Shown one piece after another: positions 1 through 7,014 of a stretch of 57,464 bases of DNA. The stretch's first letter is position 1. Each line of letters begins with the position of its first letter. This DNA is from Roseburia sp. GTDB taxonomy: Bacteria > Bacillota > Clostridia > Oscillospirales > Ruminococcaceae. The translations under genes were made by a program, and so were the position numbers. The notes beneath the pieces were generated by a model. It made no database searches and was not told the DNA's origin. It saw only the letters and a list, made by a program, of their open reading frames with translations. Location: the NCBI GenBank assembly GCA_023666265.1, contig JAMPCH010000011.1:1-57464 (forward strand), in the 5' to 3' direction.

Positions 1-646
1 GACTGTCGTCGCGGATCAGCCCGTTCGGGCGAGGGAGACCGCCCAAGCCGCGCCCCCGTCGACCCCCGATCCCCCGTCGACACGGGCGGAACGGGCGAAA
101 AGAACCCTTCCTTATAAAAAAATAACGCTCATCGCCGCGGCGGCGGTCGTCGTGATCCTCGCGGCGATCGGGATCGCCGCCGCCGTCGATACGCCCCAAA
201 ACGTGACGGATATGACCTATACCTATCTCTCCGAGGCGACCTGGAGCGAGATCGTCGGGACGTATACGGGCGAATGGAAGCACGACGAGCCGAACGGCGA
301 GGGGACGATCGCCTATACCAACGGCGAGAGCTATACCGGCGGATGGCGAAACGGTCAAAAGAGCGGGCGCGGCGTTTATACCTACGCGAGCGGGAGCGTC
401 TATGACGGCGAATGGCGCGACGATCAGCCCAACGGTCAAGGGACGATGACCTATAGCGACGGGCGGCGCTATGAGGGCGGCTTTAAAAACGGAAATCGGC
501 ACGGGAAGGGGAAGTTTATCGCCGCGAACGGCGAAATATCCGAGGGCGAATGGAAAAACGGGATCAAGGACGGCGTTTTTGTCATTACCACGCCCGACGG
601 ACGGTCGTCGGCGGAGATCTGGAAAAACGGCGAAAAGGTCGGGTAA
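1..646 (+). CDS. MORN-repeat membrane protein (5' end outside window)
   Basis: The reading frame is open from base 2, so the N-terminus lies left of the window. What remains is a Pro/Ala/Arg-rich cytoplasmic stretch, one hydrophobic segment (about residues 40-60 of the visible part, rich in Ala, Val and Ile), then about five MORN repeats of the form Y-x-G-x-W/F-x-x-G-x-x-x-G-x-G-x-x-x-Y, such as 'YTGEWKHDEPNGEGTIAY'. MORN repeats form beta-hairpin ladders that bind lipids or proteins. A single TM with the repeats C-terminal suggests an anchored protein with the repeats outside. What precedes the TM (for example a kinase or zinc-ribbon domain) cannot be seen. A strong hairpin terminator follows. 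The repeat call is firm; the cellular role is unknown. Confidence 0.8.
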   Translation, partial: TVVADQPVRARETAQAAPPSTPDPPSTRAERAKRTLPYKKITLIAAAAVVVILAAIGIAAAVDTPQNVTDMTYTYLSEATWSEIVGTYTGEWKHDEPNGEGTIAYTNGESYTGGWRNGQKSGRGVYTYASGSVYDGEWRDDQPNGQGTMTYSDGRRYEGGFKNGNRHGKGKFIAANGEISEGEWKNGIKDGVFVITTPDGRSSAEIWKNGEKVG

Positions 647-679
647 ACCGCCTATCTCTAAAACTACATAAAAAACAAC

Positions 680-713
680 GCGGGGTCGCCGAAAAGCGAC
701 CCCGCCTTTTATT
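680..713. terminator. Rho-independent terminator after the MORN gene
   Basis: Perfect 10-bp arms GCGGGGTCGC / GCGACCCCGC (680-689 and 696-705) around a 6-nt loop, followed by CTTTTATT. It lies between two converging genes and could serve both. Confidence 0.85.
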
Positions 714-729
714 CGTTGATTTTACTTTT

Positions 730-1320
730 TTAACACTCCGCCCGGATCGCCGCGATCCGCGCCGAAAGCTCCTCATACCCGGTCTTAAACAGATCCGGGT
801 CGTCCTTATGGAGGACGATCGTATCGTCGGGCGCGATCCCGAGCTTCTCCATATTGATCGTAAAGTCGGTCATGAGGAAAAACTTCCATTTATAAACGTC
901 GCGCTGGTGCGCGATCATCTCCGCGAGACGGTCATAGGTGCATTTTTTACTGGCGTTGTCGCGCCCGAATACCGAGATCGTCACGATGACGCGCGAGGGG
1001 CGCTCCTCCTCGGGGGTCGCGCTCAGCCGCGCGCCCACGTCGTCCATGAGCTGAGCGACCGCGTCGAGCATCCGACATTCGCCCTGACCGTTCCCCGTCT
1101 CAAAGCGGTAATCCTTGGCGGCGATCTTCGCGATCGGCTTATTCTCAAAAAACGGGATTATTTCGTTATGGAACGAGTACCCGGTAAGGTTCGCCTCGCC
1201 GTCGAGCTTTTTTTGTGCGCCGACGAAGGCTTTAAACGCCTTGACCGCGCCCTCGCTCTGACGCTCCGCTTCCGAGCCGCAATCGAACGCAAACAACATT
1301 TCGACAAAATGATCTTTCAT
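730..1320 (-). CDS. vWA-like domain protein with degenerate MIDAS
   Basis: A 196-residue soluble protein. It begins like a von Willebrand factor A domain: a hydrophobic first strand 'MLFAFDCGSE' where the metal site DxSxS is expected, then a helix, then 'LTGYSFHNEI' resembling the strand with the second MIDAS Thr. Later segments 'RVIVTISVFGRDNAS' and 'WKFFLMTDFTIN' fit the central strands. The first motif reads D-C-G-S, so the metal site is incomplete. TerY-like or CoxE-like single vWA proteins have similar size. The start is ATG preceded by a purine-rich AGGGTAGGGTG. It converges on the MORN gene. No partner gene suggests a pathway. Confidence 0.6.
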   Translation of the reverse strand: MKDHFVEMLFAFDCGSEAERQSEGAVKAFKAFVGAQKKLDGEANLTGYSFHNEIIPFFENKPIAKIAAKDYRFETGNGQGECRMLDAVAQLMDDVGARLSATPEEERPSRVIVTISVFGRDNASKKCTYDRLAEMIAHQRDVYKWKFFLMTDFTINMEKLGIAPDDTIVLHKDDPDLFKTGYEELSARIAAIRAEC

Positions 1321-1504
1321 TGGAAATCACCCTACCCTTTCCGCGCGAGGAAAACCCGCCATTATTTCGCTGTCCGTTAATATTTTGACAAAGCCGGGAA
1401 CGACCTTCGCGGATCGAGCTTCCCTTCTTTAGCACATTATACCATAATTTTTAACAAAAAGCAAGCGTTTTTTGAATATTTTACAAAATTTTTATTTTTT
1501 CTTT

Positions 1505-1679
1505 AGGCTACACCGTACAATTATTGTCGTTCCAGCGGCAGTCAGATTTTTCGTCAGATTGTACAGAAGTTTTGCAGAAAGGCTTTGTGCCTTTCAAAAA
1601 AATTATGTGCGATATGGCGGAAAATATGGCTGTCGATGGGACGGCAAAGGCGTAGCCGGTAATTGTGCGGTGTTGCCTT
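1505..1679 (-). mobile_element. TIR element copy 1 (MITE-like, ~175 bp)
   Basis: Reverse-oriented copy of a family also found at 30731, 31020, 38812 and 43435. Ends read AAAGGCAACACCGCACAAT and ATTGTACGGTGTAGCCT on the minus strand, an imperfect 18-bp terminal inverted repeat. An internal stem (AAAGGC / GCCTTT with loop ACAA) is kept although its loop differs from other copies. It abuts the stop codon of the AGCS gene, in the same sense as that gene. It carries no gene. Confidence 0.9.
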
Positions 1680-3421
1680 TATTTTTTTGGGGAAGGCGTG
1701 CTATCCGCCCGCTCCTCCGAGGCGGACAAGAGCGGCGGGATCGCCGTGCCTTTTTCCCGAGCGAGATAGTTATCCGCGATCCTTACCGCCTTCCCCGAGA
1801 GGAGGATCAGCCCGATCAGGTTCGGGATCGCCATGATCCCGTTAAAGAGATCCGACAGCTCCCACGCCAGCCCGATACCGACCGTACTCCCGACGGCGAC
1901 AAAGACGACATAGCCCGCCCGATAAAAGCCCGCCGCTCGCCGCCCGAAAAGGTAACAGAGCGCCTGAAGCCCGCAGTAGGACCAGCCGACGATCGTCGAG
2001 AAGGCGAAAAAGAGGATGGCGAGGGCGAGACCCTTCCCCGCGAGATCGCCGAACCTTTGGGCGAAGGCGAAGGAGGCGAGCGCCGCGCCGCTCACCTCGC
2101 GAAGCTCGACCGCGACGAGGACGGGGTCGCCCCGCTCGTCGACGAGCGGCGAGCCGTCGGGCGCTTTCCCCGCGACCCCGCGAATTTCCATCAGATTGAC
2201 ATAGCCATAGTCCGACGGCGTGAGCGCTTCGGGCTTTTTAAGGCGGAGCGTGAGCGCTTGACCGTATGCGCTTTTAGCGGCGACCTCGACGTATGTCCCC
2301 GCCGCCGCGTCCTCGTCCGCGAGACGGAGATACGCGTTCGGTGTCCCGACGATGAGCGGGGCGTCCTCGGCGGGGTCGAGCGAGAAGTACTGCGCCGTCT
2401 CGGAGAGGCTCGTCACCGCCTCCTCAAAGCCGACCGCCGAGGCGGGCGCGGAGAGGAGGGCGAAGGCGGTAAGGCTACACATCACGATCGTATCAAAAAA
2501 GACCTCAAACATCCCCCACATTCCCTGTCGCGCCGGCTCGCGGACGTTAGAGGCGGCGTTGACCGCGACGGCGGTTCCGAGTCCCGCTTCGTTCGAGAAA
2601 ACGCCGCGCCGAAACCCCGCCGAGACCGCCCGCGAGATGAGATAGCCGCCCGCGCCGCCCGCCGCCGCGCGTAGGTCAAAGGCGCCGGCGACGATCGCCG
2701 TAAAGACCGACGGGATACGCCCCGCGTCCGCGAAAAGCGCGAGGAGACACGCGGCTATGTAAAGGATCGCCATCAGAGGGACGAGCCGCTCGGTCACGCG
2801 CCCGATCCGCCCGATCCCCCCGACGAGGATCAGCGCCGTCAGGATCGAGAGGACGACGCCCGTCACGACGGCGGGTACGCCAAATTCCGCCTTCATCGCC
2901 TCGGCGATCGAGTTCGCCTGTGTCATATTCCCGATCCCAAAGGCGGCGAGGGAACAGGAGACGGCGAACACCGACGAAAGCACCCCGCCGAGCTTTTTCG
3001 GCAGCCCGTCGCGCAGGTAATACATCGCCCCGCCCAGCCATTCGCCCGTCTCGCTCCTTCGGCGGTAATAGATCCCGAGGAGGTTCTCGGTAAAGCTCGT
3101 CGCCATCCCAAAGCCCGCCGAGACCCACATCCAAAAGACCGCCCCCGGTCCCCCGACGGCGAGCGCCGCCGCGACCCCCGCGATATTCCCCGTCCCGAGC
3201 GCCGCCGCGAGCGCGGTCGAGAGCGCCTGAAACTGACTGATCCCGCGCTCGCCGCCCTCCCGTTTCGTCAGCGAAAAAAGCGTATTTTTGAGCCAAAGCC
3301 GCGCCTTGGTGACCTGAAAAAATCGGAGGCGGAGCGTTAAAAAAACGCCCGTCCCGAGGAGGAGCGCCGGGAGCGGCGTCCCCCAGAGTAAGCGGTTGAT
3401 CTGACGTATCTGTTCTTCCAT
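1679..3421 (-). CDS. Alanine/glycine:cation symporter (AGCS family)
   Basis: Na+- or H+-coupled uptake of alanine or glycine at the membrane. Family landmarks are 'LGTGNIAGVAAALAVGGPGA' (about 75-94), 'FWMWVSAGFGMATSFTE' and 'GVFSNEAGLGTAVAVNA' (about 273-289). I choose ATG 3421 (MEEQIRQ) over the longer frame because GAAAGGA stands 7 bases upstream. Length is 580 residues against about 450-500 usual for the family. The excess is a soluble insert of about 125 residues (about 325-450, after the eighth or so hydrophobic segment) without membrane character. The C-terminus 'STPSPKK' and the stop are encoded by a dispersed CCTTCCCCAAAAAA motif, and the stop TAA abuts TIR element copy 1. Confidence 0.9.
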   Translation of the reverse strand: MEEQIRQINRLLWGTPLPALLLGTGVFLTLRLRFFQVTKARLWLKNTLFSLTKREGGERGISQFQALSTALAAALGTGNIAGVAAALAVGGPGAVFWMWVSAGFGMATSFTENLLGIYYRRRSETGEWLGGAMYYLRDGLPKKLGGVLSSVFAVSCSLAAFGIGNMTQANSIAEAMKAEFGVPAVVTGVVLSILTALILVGGIGRIGRVTERLVPLMAILYIAACLLALFADAGRIPSVFTAIVAGAFDLRAAAGGAGGYLISRAVSAGFRRGVFSNEAGLGTAVAVNAASNVREPARQGMWGMFEVFFDTIVMCSLTAFALLSAPASAVGFEEAVTSLSETAQYFSLDPAEDAPLIVGTPNAYLRLADEDAAAGTYVEVAAKSAYGQALTLRLKKPEALTPSDYGYVNLMEIRGVAGKAPDGSPLVDERGDPVLVAVELREVSGAALASFAFAQRFGDLAGKGLALAILFFAFSTIVGWSYCGLQALCYLFGRRAAGFYRAGYVVFVAVGSTVGIGLAWELSDLFNGIMAIPNLIGLILLSGKAVRIADNYLAREKGTAIPPLLSASEERADSTPSPKK

Positions 3422-3463
3422 GCCGTCCGTTCCTTTCGTCGATGACACCATAATAAAAGCTGT

Positions 3464-3895
3464 TTATTCTTTTGGGAAGGCGTGCGCCGACGGCGGGTCG
3501 CCGCCCTCGGGGGGCGTATCTCCCTCGGGGGACGTATCTCCCTCTTGGGCTTTCTTTTTGTGAAAAAGCTCGCGCAGGGCGACAAGGAGGAGAAGCCCCG
3601 CGAAAAGCTTTTGTAAGACCGCGTCGTCGAGCGCCGCGCCGACGAGCGTCCCGACCGCCGCGCCGACGATCCCCGCGCCCGCCGCGAGAGGAAGCTTTTT
3701 CCACGCGACGAGCCCGTTTCGCGTATGGAGGATCACGGAAAAAAGCGCGATCGGGAGGAAAAAGAGGAGGTTCGCCCCCTGAGCCGCGAGCTGGGGGACG
3801 CCCGCGAAAAGCGTCAGATAGAGGATCAGGATAAATCCGCCGCCGAGTCCCATTGAGGCGGCGATTCCCGTTAAAAAGCCGACCGCGAGGCTCAT
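3464..3895 (-). CDS. TSUP (TauE/SafE, DUF81) family half-protein, second gene
   Basis: 143 residues with about four hydrophobic segments, beginning 'MSLAVGFLTGIAASMGLGGG', the Gly-rich motif of TSUP anion exporters and permeases. Classic TSUP proteins are about 250 residues with two such halves; here the halves are separate overlapping genes, as in a number of Clostridia, and probably form a heterodimer. The hydrophilic tail holds a short tandem repeat (EGDTSPEGDTPPEG) coded by a duplicated GTATCTCCCTC unit. The last residues 'AHAFPKE' come from the dispersed CCTTCCCAAAA motif. Substrate unknown (sulfite, sulfonates or organic acids in studied members). Confidence 0.85.
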   Translation of the reverse strand: MSLAVGFLTGIAASMGLGGGFILILYLTLFAGVPQLAAQGANLLFFLPIALFSVILHTRNGLVAWKKLPLAAGAGIVGAAVGTLVGAALDDAVLQKLFAGLLLLVALRELFHKKKAQEGDTSPEGDTPPEGGDPPSAHAFPKE

Positions 3896-4254
3896 CGGAT
3901 AAAGATACGGATCGCGGCGAAAAGGAGCAAGCCCCCGAAGATCCGCCGTAAGAGGTCGTTATCGATCTTTTTTAAGATCGCCGCACCGACCGCCGCCCCG
4001 AGGAAGCCCCCGGGGATCATCGGGAGGATCGGCGCGAGGTCGAGATTACCGCCGAGCCAATAGCCGATCGTCGCCGAGAGGCTCAAAAAAAAGATGAGGG
4101 CGACCGAGGTCGCGTGGCTCATACGCGGCTCGAGCCCCGTCCGCTCGAGGAACGGGACAGCCGCCGTCCCCCCGCCCGAGCCAAAAAGCCCGTTTAATAC
4201 CCCGCTCAAAAGCCCCGCCGTCGTGAATTTCGCCTTTTCCCCCGCTTTTTTCAT
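3892..4254 (-). CDS. TSUP (TauE/SafE, DUF81) family half-protein, first gene
   Basis: 120 residues, about four hydrophobic segments, with the paired motif 'GVLNGLFGSGGGTAAVPFL' near the N-terminus and 'HATSVALIFFLSLSATIGYW' after it, both typical of TSUP halves. Its stop overlaps the start of the downstream half by 4 bases (ATGA), so the two are translationally coupled. A GGAGGAGGGG stretch lies upstream of the ATG. Probably one transporter made of two subunits. Confidence 0.85.
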   Translation of the reverse strand: MKKAGEKAKFTTAGLLSGVLNGLFGSGGGTAAVPFLERTGLEPRMSHATSVALIFFLSLSATIGYWLGGNLDLAPILPMIPGGFLGAAVGAAILKKIDNDLLRRIFGGLLLFAAIRIFIR

Positions 4255-4450
4255 CGCGCTCCGACCCCTCCTCCGTAAATACGGTCATTCTCCGCGAGCC
4301 GCCCTGCGGCGTACGCCTTCCCCAAAAAAATAAAAATCGAATTTCTCTTTCGTTCCTATTTTATCCGAAAAGGGCTTGTTTATGAATCCTTTTTTTCAAA
4401 AAAAACGCCGATTTTCCAACATTTTCCGTCAAATTTTTTCTTGTTTGATA

Positions 4451-4479
4451 TTGACAAAAGTGTAAAAGGCTAGTATAAT
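4451..4479 (+). promoter_or_regulatory. Consensus sigma-A promoter for the BY-kinase operon
   Basis: TTGACA (4451-4456), 17-bp spacer, TATAAT (4474-4479). The rest of the 295-bp gap (4255-4549) holds one dispersed CCTTCCCCAAAAAA motif near 4313 and, just upstream of the gene, a doubled CGATCCCGTCGG unit in the leader. Confidence 0.9.
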
Positions 4480-4549
4480 AGAATAGAATATACAGAGGGT
4501 ATATTTCGCCGATCCCGTCGGCGATCCCGTCGCGAAGGGGGCGAGGCGC

Positions 4550-5281
4550 ATGGCGGCTTACAGCGGGGCGGACGCCGACTTTATCACGCGTCAGTTTATC
4601 CTGAACGAAAATACCCCTCCCCTCATTATGGAGACCTATAAAAATATCCGTACCCACCTCCTTTTCGCGATGAAGTCCTCGGGGCTTCCCTGTGTCGCGA
4701 TCACGAGCCAGTGTAAAAACGAGGGGAAGACGACGACCGCCGCCAATCTCGCGATCGCCCTCGGTATGCTCGATAAGCGCGTCCTCCTGATCGACGCGGA
4801 CTTACGCCGACCCTCGCTCGGCGGGCTGTTTCGGCTAAAGAGCCGTTTCGGGCTGAGTACCGCGCTAAAGGGCGAGAGCGATCTTTTAAGCGCGATCTCG
4901 CCGGACGTCCTGCGTAATTTCCATGTGATGCCCTCGGGTCCCGTCCCCGAGAACCCCGCCGACCTTCTCGGGGGGGCGAATATGGAGCGGCTGATCCGTC
5001 TCCTTTATGATTTTTACGACTTTATCATACTCGATACCCCGCCGCTGAGCGTGGCGAACGACGCGCTCCTTTTCGGCGGCTATACGGCGGGCGTGGCGCT
5101 TGTCGTCCGCGAGAACCGAACGACCCACTCCGACGTAAAAAAGGCGCTTTTAACGATCTCGCTCGCGCGGGCGAACCTCATCGGCGCGATAAAGACCTAC
5201 TGCTCCTCCGTGAAAGACGAGGTCTCGGATTATAAGAGCCTCTTACTCGCGGCGGAGGAGGAGGAAGAACGGGAGGGATAG
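4550..5281 (+). CDS. CpsD/CapB-type tyrosine kinase-like ATPase
   Basis: A 243-residue cytoplasmic P-loop ATPase of the bacterial tyrosine kinase family that controls capsule or exopolysaccharide assembly. Walker A 'SQCKNEGKTT' (about 53-62), Walker A' 'VLLIDADLRRPS' (78-89) and Walker B 'FIILDTPP' (158-165) are intact. The C-terminus is a short acidic run (EEEEER) with a single Tyr (SDYKS) instead of the usual Tyr cluster, so classical cluster autophosphorylation is doubtful. No CpsC/Wzz activator gene adjoins it; two unknown membrane protein genes follow (3-base gap, then AAGGAG-led start), suggesting an operon for a surface polymer. A start at 4628 (METYKN) is also possible. Confidence 0.85.
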   Translation: MAAYSGADADFITRQFILNENTPPLIMETYKNIRTHLLFAMKSSGLPCVAITSQCKNEGKTTTAANLAIALGMLDKRVLLIDADLRRPSLGGLFRLKSRFGLSTALKGESDLLSAISPDVLRNFHVMPSGPVPENPADLLGGANMERLIRLLYDFYDFIILDTPPLSVANDALLFGGYTAGVALVVRENRTTHSDVKKALLTISLARANLIGAIKTYCSSVKDEVSDYKSLLLAAEEEEEREG

Positions 5282-5284
5282 CCG

Positions 5285-6304
5285 ATGGCGTATTATCTCG
5301 CGCTACCCGTGATCCTCGCGCTTTTGGGGCTTATAAAAAAGAAAGCTCCGTCCTGCTTTTTTTGCGGGCTCGCGATCTTCCTCTTTTTGGCGCTGACGCT
5401 CCCCGAGAATACCGCGCTCGGCGAGAGCTGTGACCTCCTCCTTCGCTATCCCGTGTCGATGATCGGCGGGATCGGCGGCGGGGTCGGGCTGCTCCTCCCC
5501 GCGAAGCTTTTTCTGACGCTTTTCCCGTCCCTTCGGGCGCTGACGACGGCGATCGCCGCCCTCCTCGCGCTCGGAACGGCGACCACCTTATATCGGAGCG
5601 AGACGCCCGCTTTTTCGGCGCTCCTCGCGGCTTGTCTCGGCTTTCTCCCGCTCGCGGCGGGCGACCCCGCGCTTTACGCGGCGGCGCTGACGACGGCGAT
5701 CGCGCTCCGCTTTGCCGCCGAGCGGCGGTTTCTCCGCTACGCGGCGCTGATCCTTGTCGCCGCCTGTTTTCGGGCGGAGGCGATCCTTTTTCTTTTGCTT
5801 TACTTCCTTTTGATCCCGCCTCCCGGGCTGATCCTATTCCTCGGCGGGACGGCGGCGACGGCGGCGCTTCTTTTAACGGACGTGTCCGACCCGGTCTTCG
5901 CCTTTTTAAACGCCGAGATCCCGTCTTATTTTTGGGAAGGGTTCTCCCCCGCGATCCCCGCGACGCTCGGCGGTCTCGCCCTTCTCGCGGCGCTGATGCG
6001 GCGAATGTTCCCCAAAAACCGCGAGCGGGAATATGAGACCGCGCTGAATCTCTTATTCGCGGCGGCTTTCCTCGCGCTGATCGGCGTGTATAAGCCGGAA
6101 TATTGCGTTCCGGCGATGATCGCGGCTTTTCCCTCGGTGCTTCTCTTGGGCGGCGCGCTTTTAAAGCTCGCCGATCGGCTGATCGCCCTCACCTTTAAGG
6201 AGAAGAAAAAGCCGGTTCGGATCGTCGGCGCGGCGCTCGGGCTGATCCTCCTCGGCGGCTTTTATCTTTGGCTCTTAGCCGAGAACGGGATCATCACGAG
6301 ATAA
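5285..6304 (+). CDS. Polytopic membrane protein, possible polysaccharide polymerase
   Basis: 339 residues, almost wholly hydrophobic, with about ten predicted membrane segments and Leu/Ala-rich helices. It resembles in size and profile the Wzy/EpsG type of polymerase or a GT-C glycosyltransferase, and 'VAACFRAEAILFLLLY' recalls the RPEA-type segment of such enzymes, but I see no diagnostic motif. It follows the BY-kinase gene after 3 bases, so a role in the same surface-polymer pathway is inferred from context only. One dispersed repeat motif (TTTTTGGGAAGG, near 5932) is read through in frame as 'YFWEGF'. Confidence 0.55.
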   Translation: MAYYLALPVILALLGLIKKKAPSCFFCGLAIFLFLALTLPENTALGESCDLLLRYPVSMIGGIGGGVGLLLPAKLFLTLFPSLRALTTAIAALLALGTATTLYRSETPAFSALLAACLGFLPLAAGDPALYAAALTTAIALRFAAERRFLRYAALILVAACFRAEAILFLLLYFLLIPPPGLILFLGGTAATAALLLTDVSDPVFAFLNAEIPSYFWEGFSPAIPATLGGLALLAALMRRMFPKNREREYETALNLLFAAAFLALIGVYKPEYCVPAMIAAFPSVLLLGGALLKLADRLIALTFKEKKKPVRIVGAALGLILLGGFYLWLLAENGIITR

Positions 6305-6319
6305 GGAGTGAGACGCGTA

Positions 6320-6868
6320 ATGAGCGCATTTTCGCGATTTCCGTTTTTAGAGGCTCTCGCCCGACAAAGGCTCGAAAGCTTGTTTCGGACAAAGACCTCG
6401 GAGAATATGGCGATCTGTGCGGCGGCGACCTTCGCCTGTGGGCTTTTTTCGCTCTCGGCTGAGCCGCTCGGGACGCTCTATCCGTTCGCGGCGGTCGTCG
6501 TCCTTCTCGTCTGGGCGGTCGCCTCGGTCTCGGCGGGATTTTTAAAGCAGTGGTTTTTCCCCGTTTTTTCGGCGGTGTTCCTGCTCCTCCCCCACCTCCT
6601 GATCGACGCGGCGCAAAGCCCGACCCGCTCGGAGAGCTTCACCGCGCTCAACGACGTCTTAGCGCTCCTCGGCGAGCTGATCGCCGAAGCCGCGCCCCGC
6701 TTTTTCCTCGAGCGGTTCGGGGTCGGGCGGCTGATCTTCTCCGAGATTTACCTCGGCGCGACGCTCCTTCTCTTTTTGGCGGGCGCGATCGCGCGGAGAA
6801 GGGCGCGAGGCTCGCGGTTTTACTGCGAGGCGCGGCTGAATATGCTCGAGGGCGGGGGAGAACGATAG
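6320..6868 (+). CDS. Membrane protein of unknown function
   Basis: About 182 residues. Hydrophobic segments at roughly residues 28-45, 53-75, 80-100 and 145-165 suggest four membrane passes. The C-terminus is basic (ARRRARGSR) and so probably cytoplasmic. I prefer ATG 6320 to the in-frame GTG at 6308 because AAGGAG (6303-6308) is then 11 bases away, whereas GTG overlaps it. Third gene of the BY-kinase operon; not recognised as any family. Confidence 0.6.
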   Translation: MSAFSRFPFLEALARQRLESLFRTKTSENMAICAAATFACGLFSLSAEPLGTLYPFAAVVVLLVWAVASVSAGFLKQWFFPVFSAVFLLLPHLLIDAAQSPTRSESFTALNDVLALLGELIAEAAPRFFLERFGVGRLIFSEIYLGATLLLFLAGAIARRRARGSRFYCEARLNMLEGGGER

Positions 6869-6894
6869 CCCGACGCGGGAAGTCAAGCCGCGCG

Positions 6895-6919
6895 GGGCGC
6901 ACGCCTTCCCCAAAAAAAA
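6895..6919 (+). repeat. Dispersed CCTTCCCCAAAAAA motif
   Basis: Reads GCGCACGCCTTCCCCAAAA followed by more A, 27 bases after the stop of the membrane protein gene. Same motif as at 1682, 3468, 4313, 11332, 32964, 40564, 46207 and 53948 (see findings). Confidence 0.7.
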
Positions 6920-7014
6920 TAGATCAAAAAAGAAATCTCCCGACCAAGTCGGTCCTCGATAAAAACAGTCTTTTTAAGGCAACTCGCCTATCATAGAAAG
7001 GAATGGTCTTAAAC

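Noticed and set aside
1472-2674. 400-codon plus-strand frame
   Set aside because: It is antisense to the AGCS gene, Arg/Asp/Glu-biased as expected from GC-rich shadow frames, and crosses TIR element copy 1.
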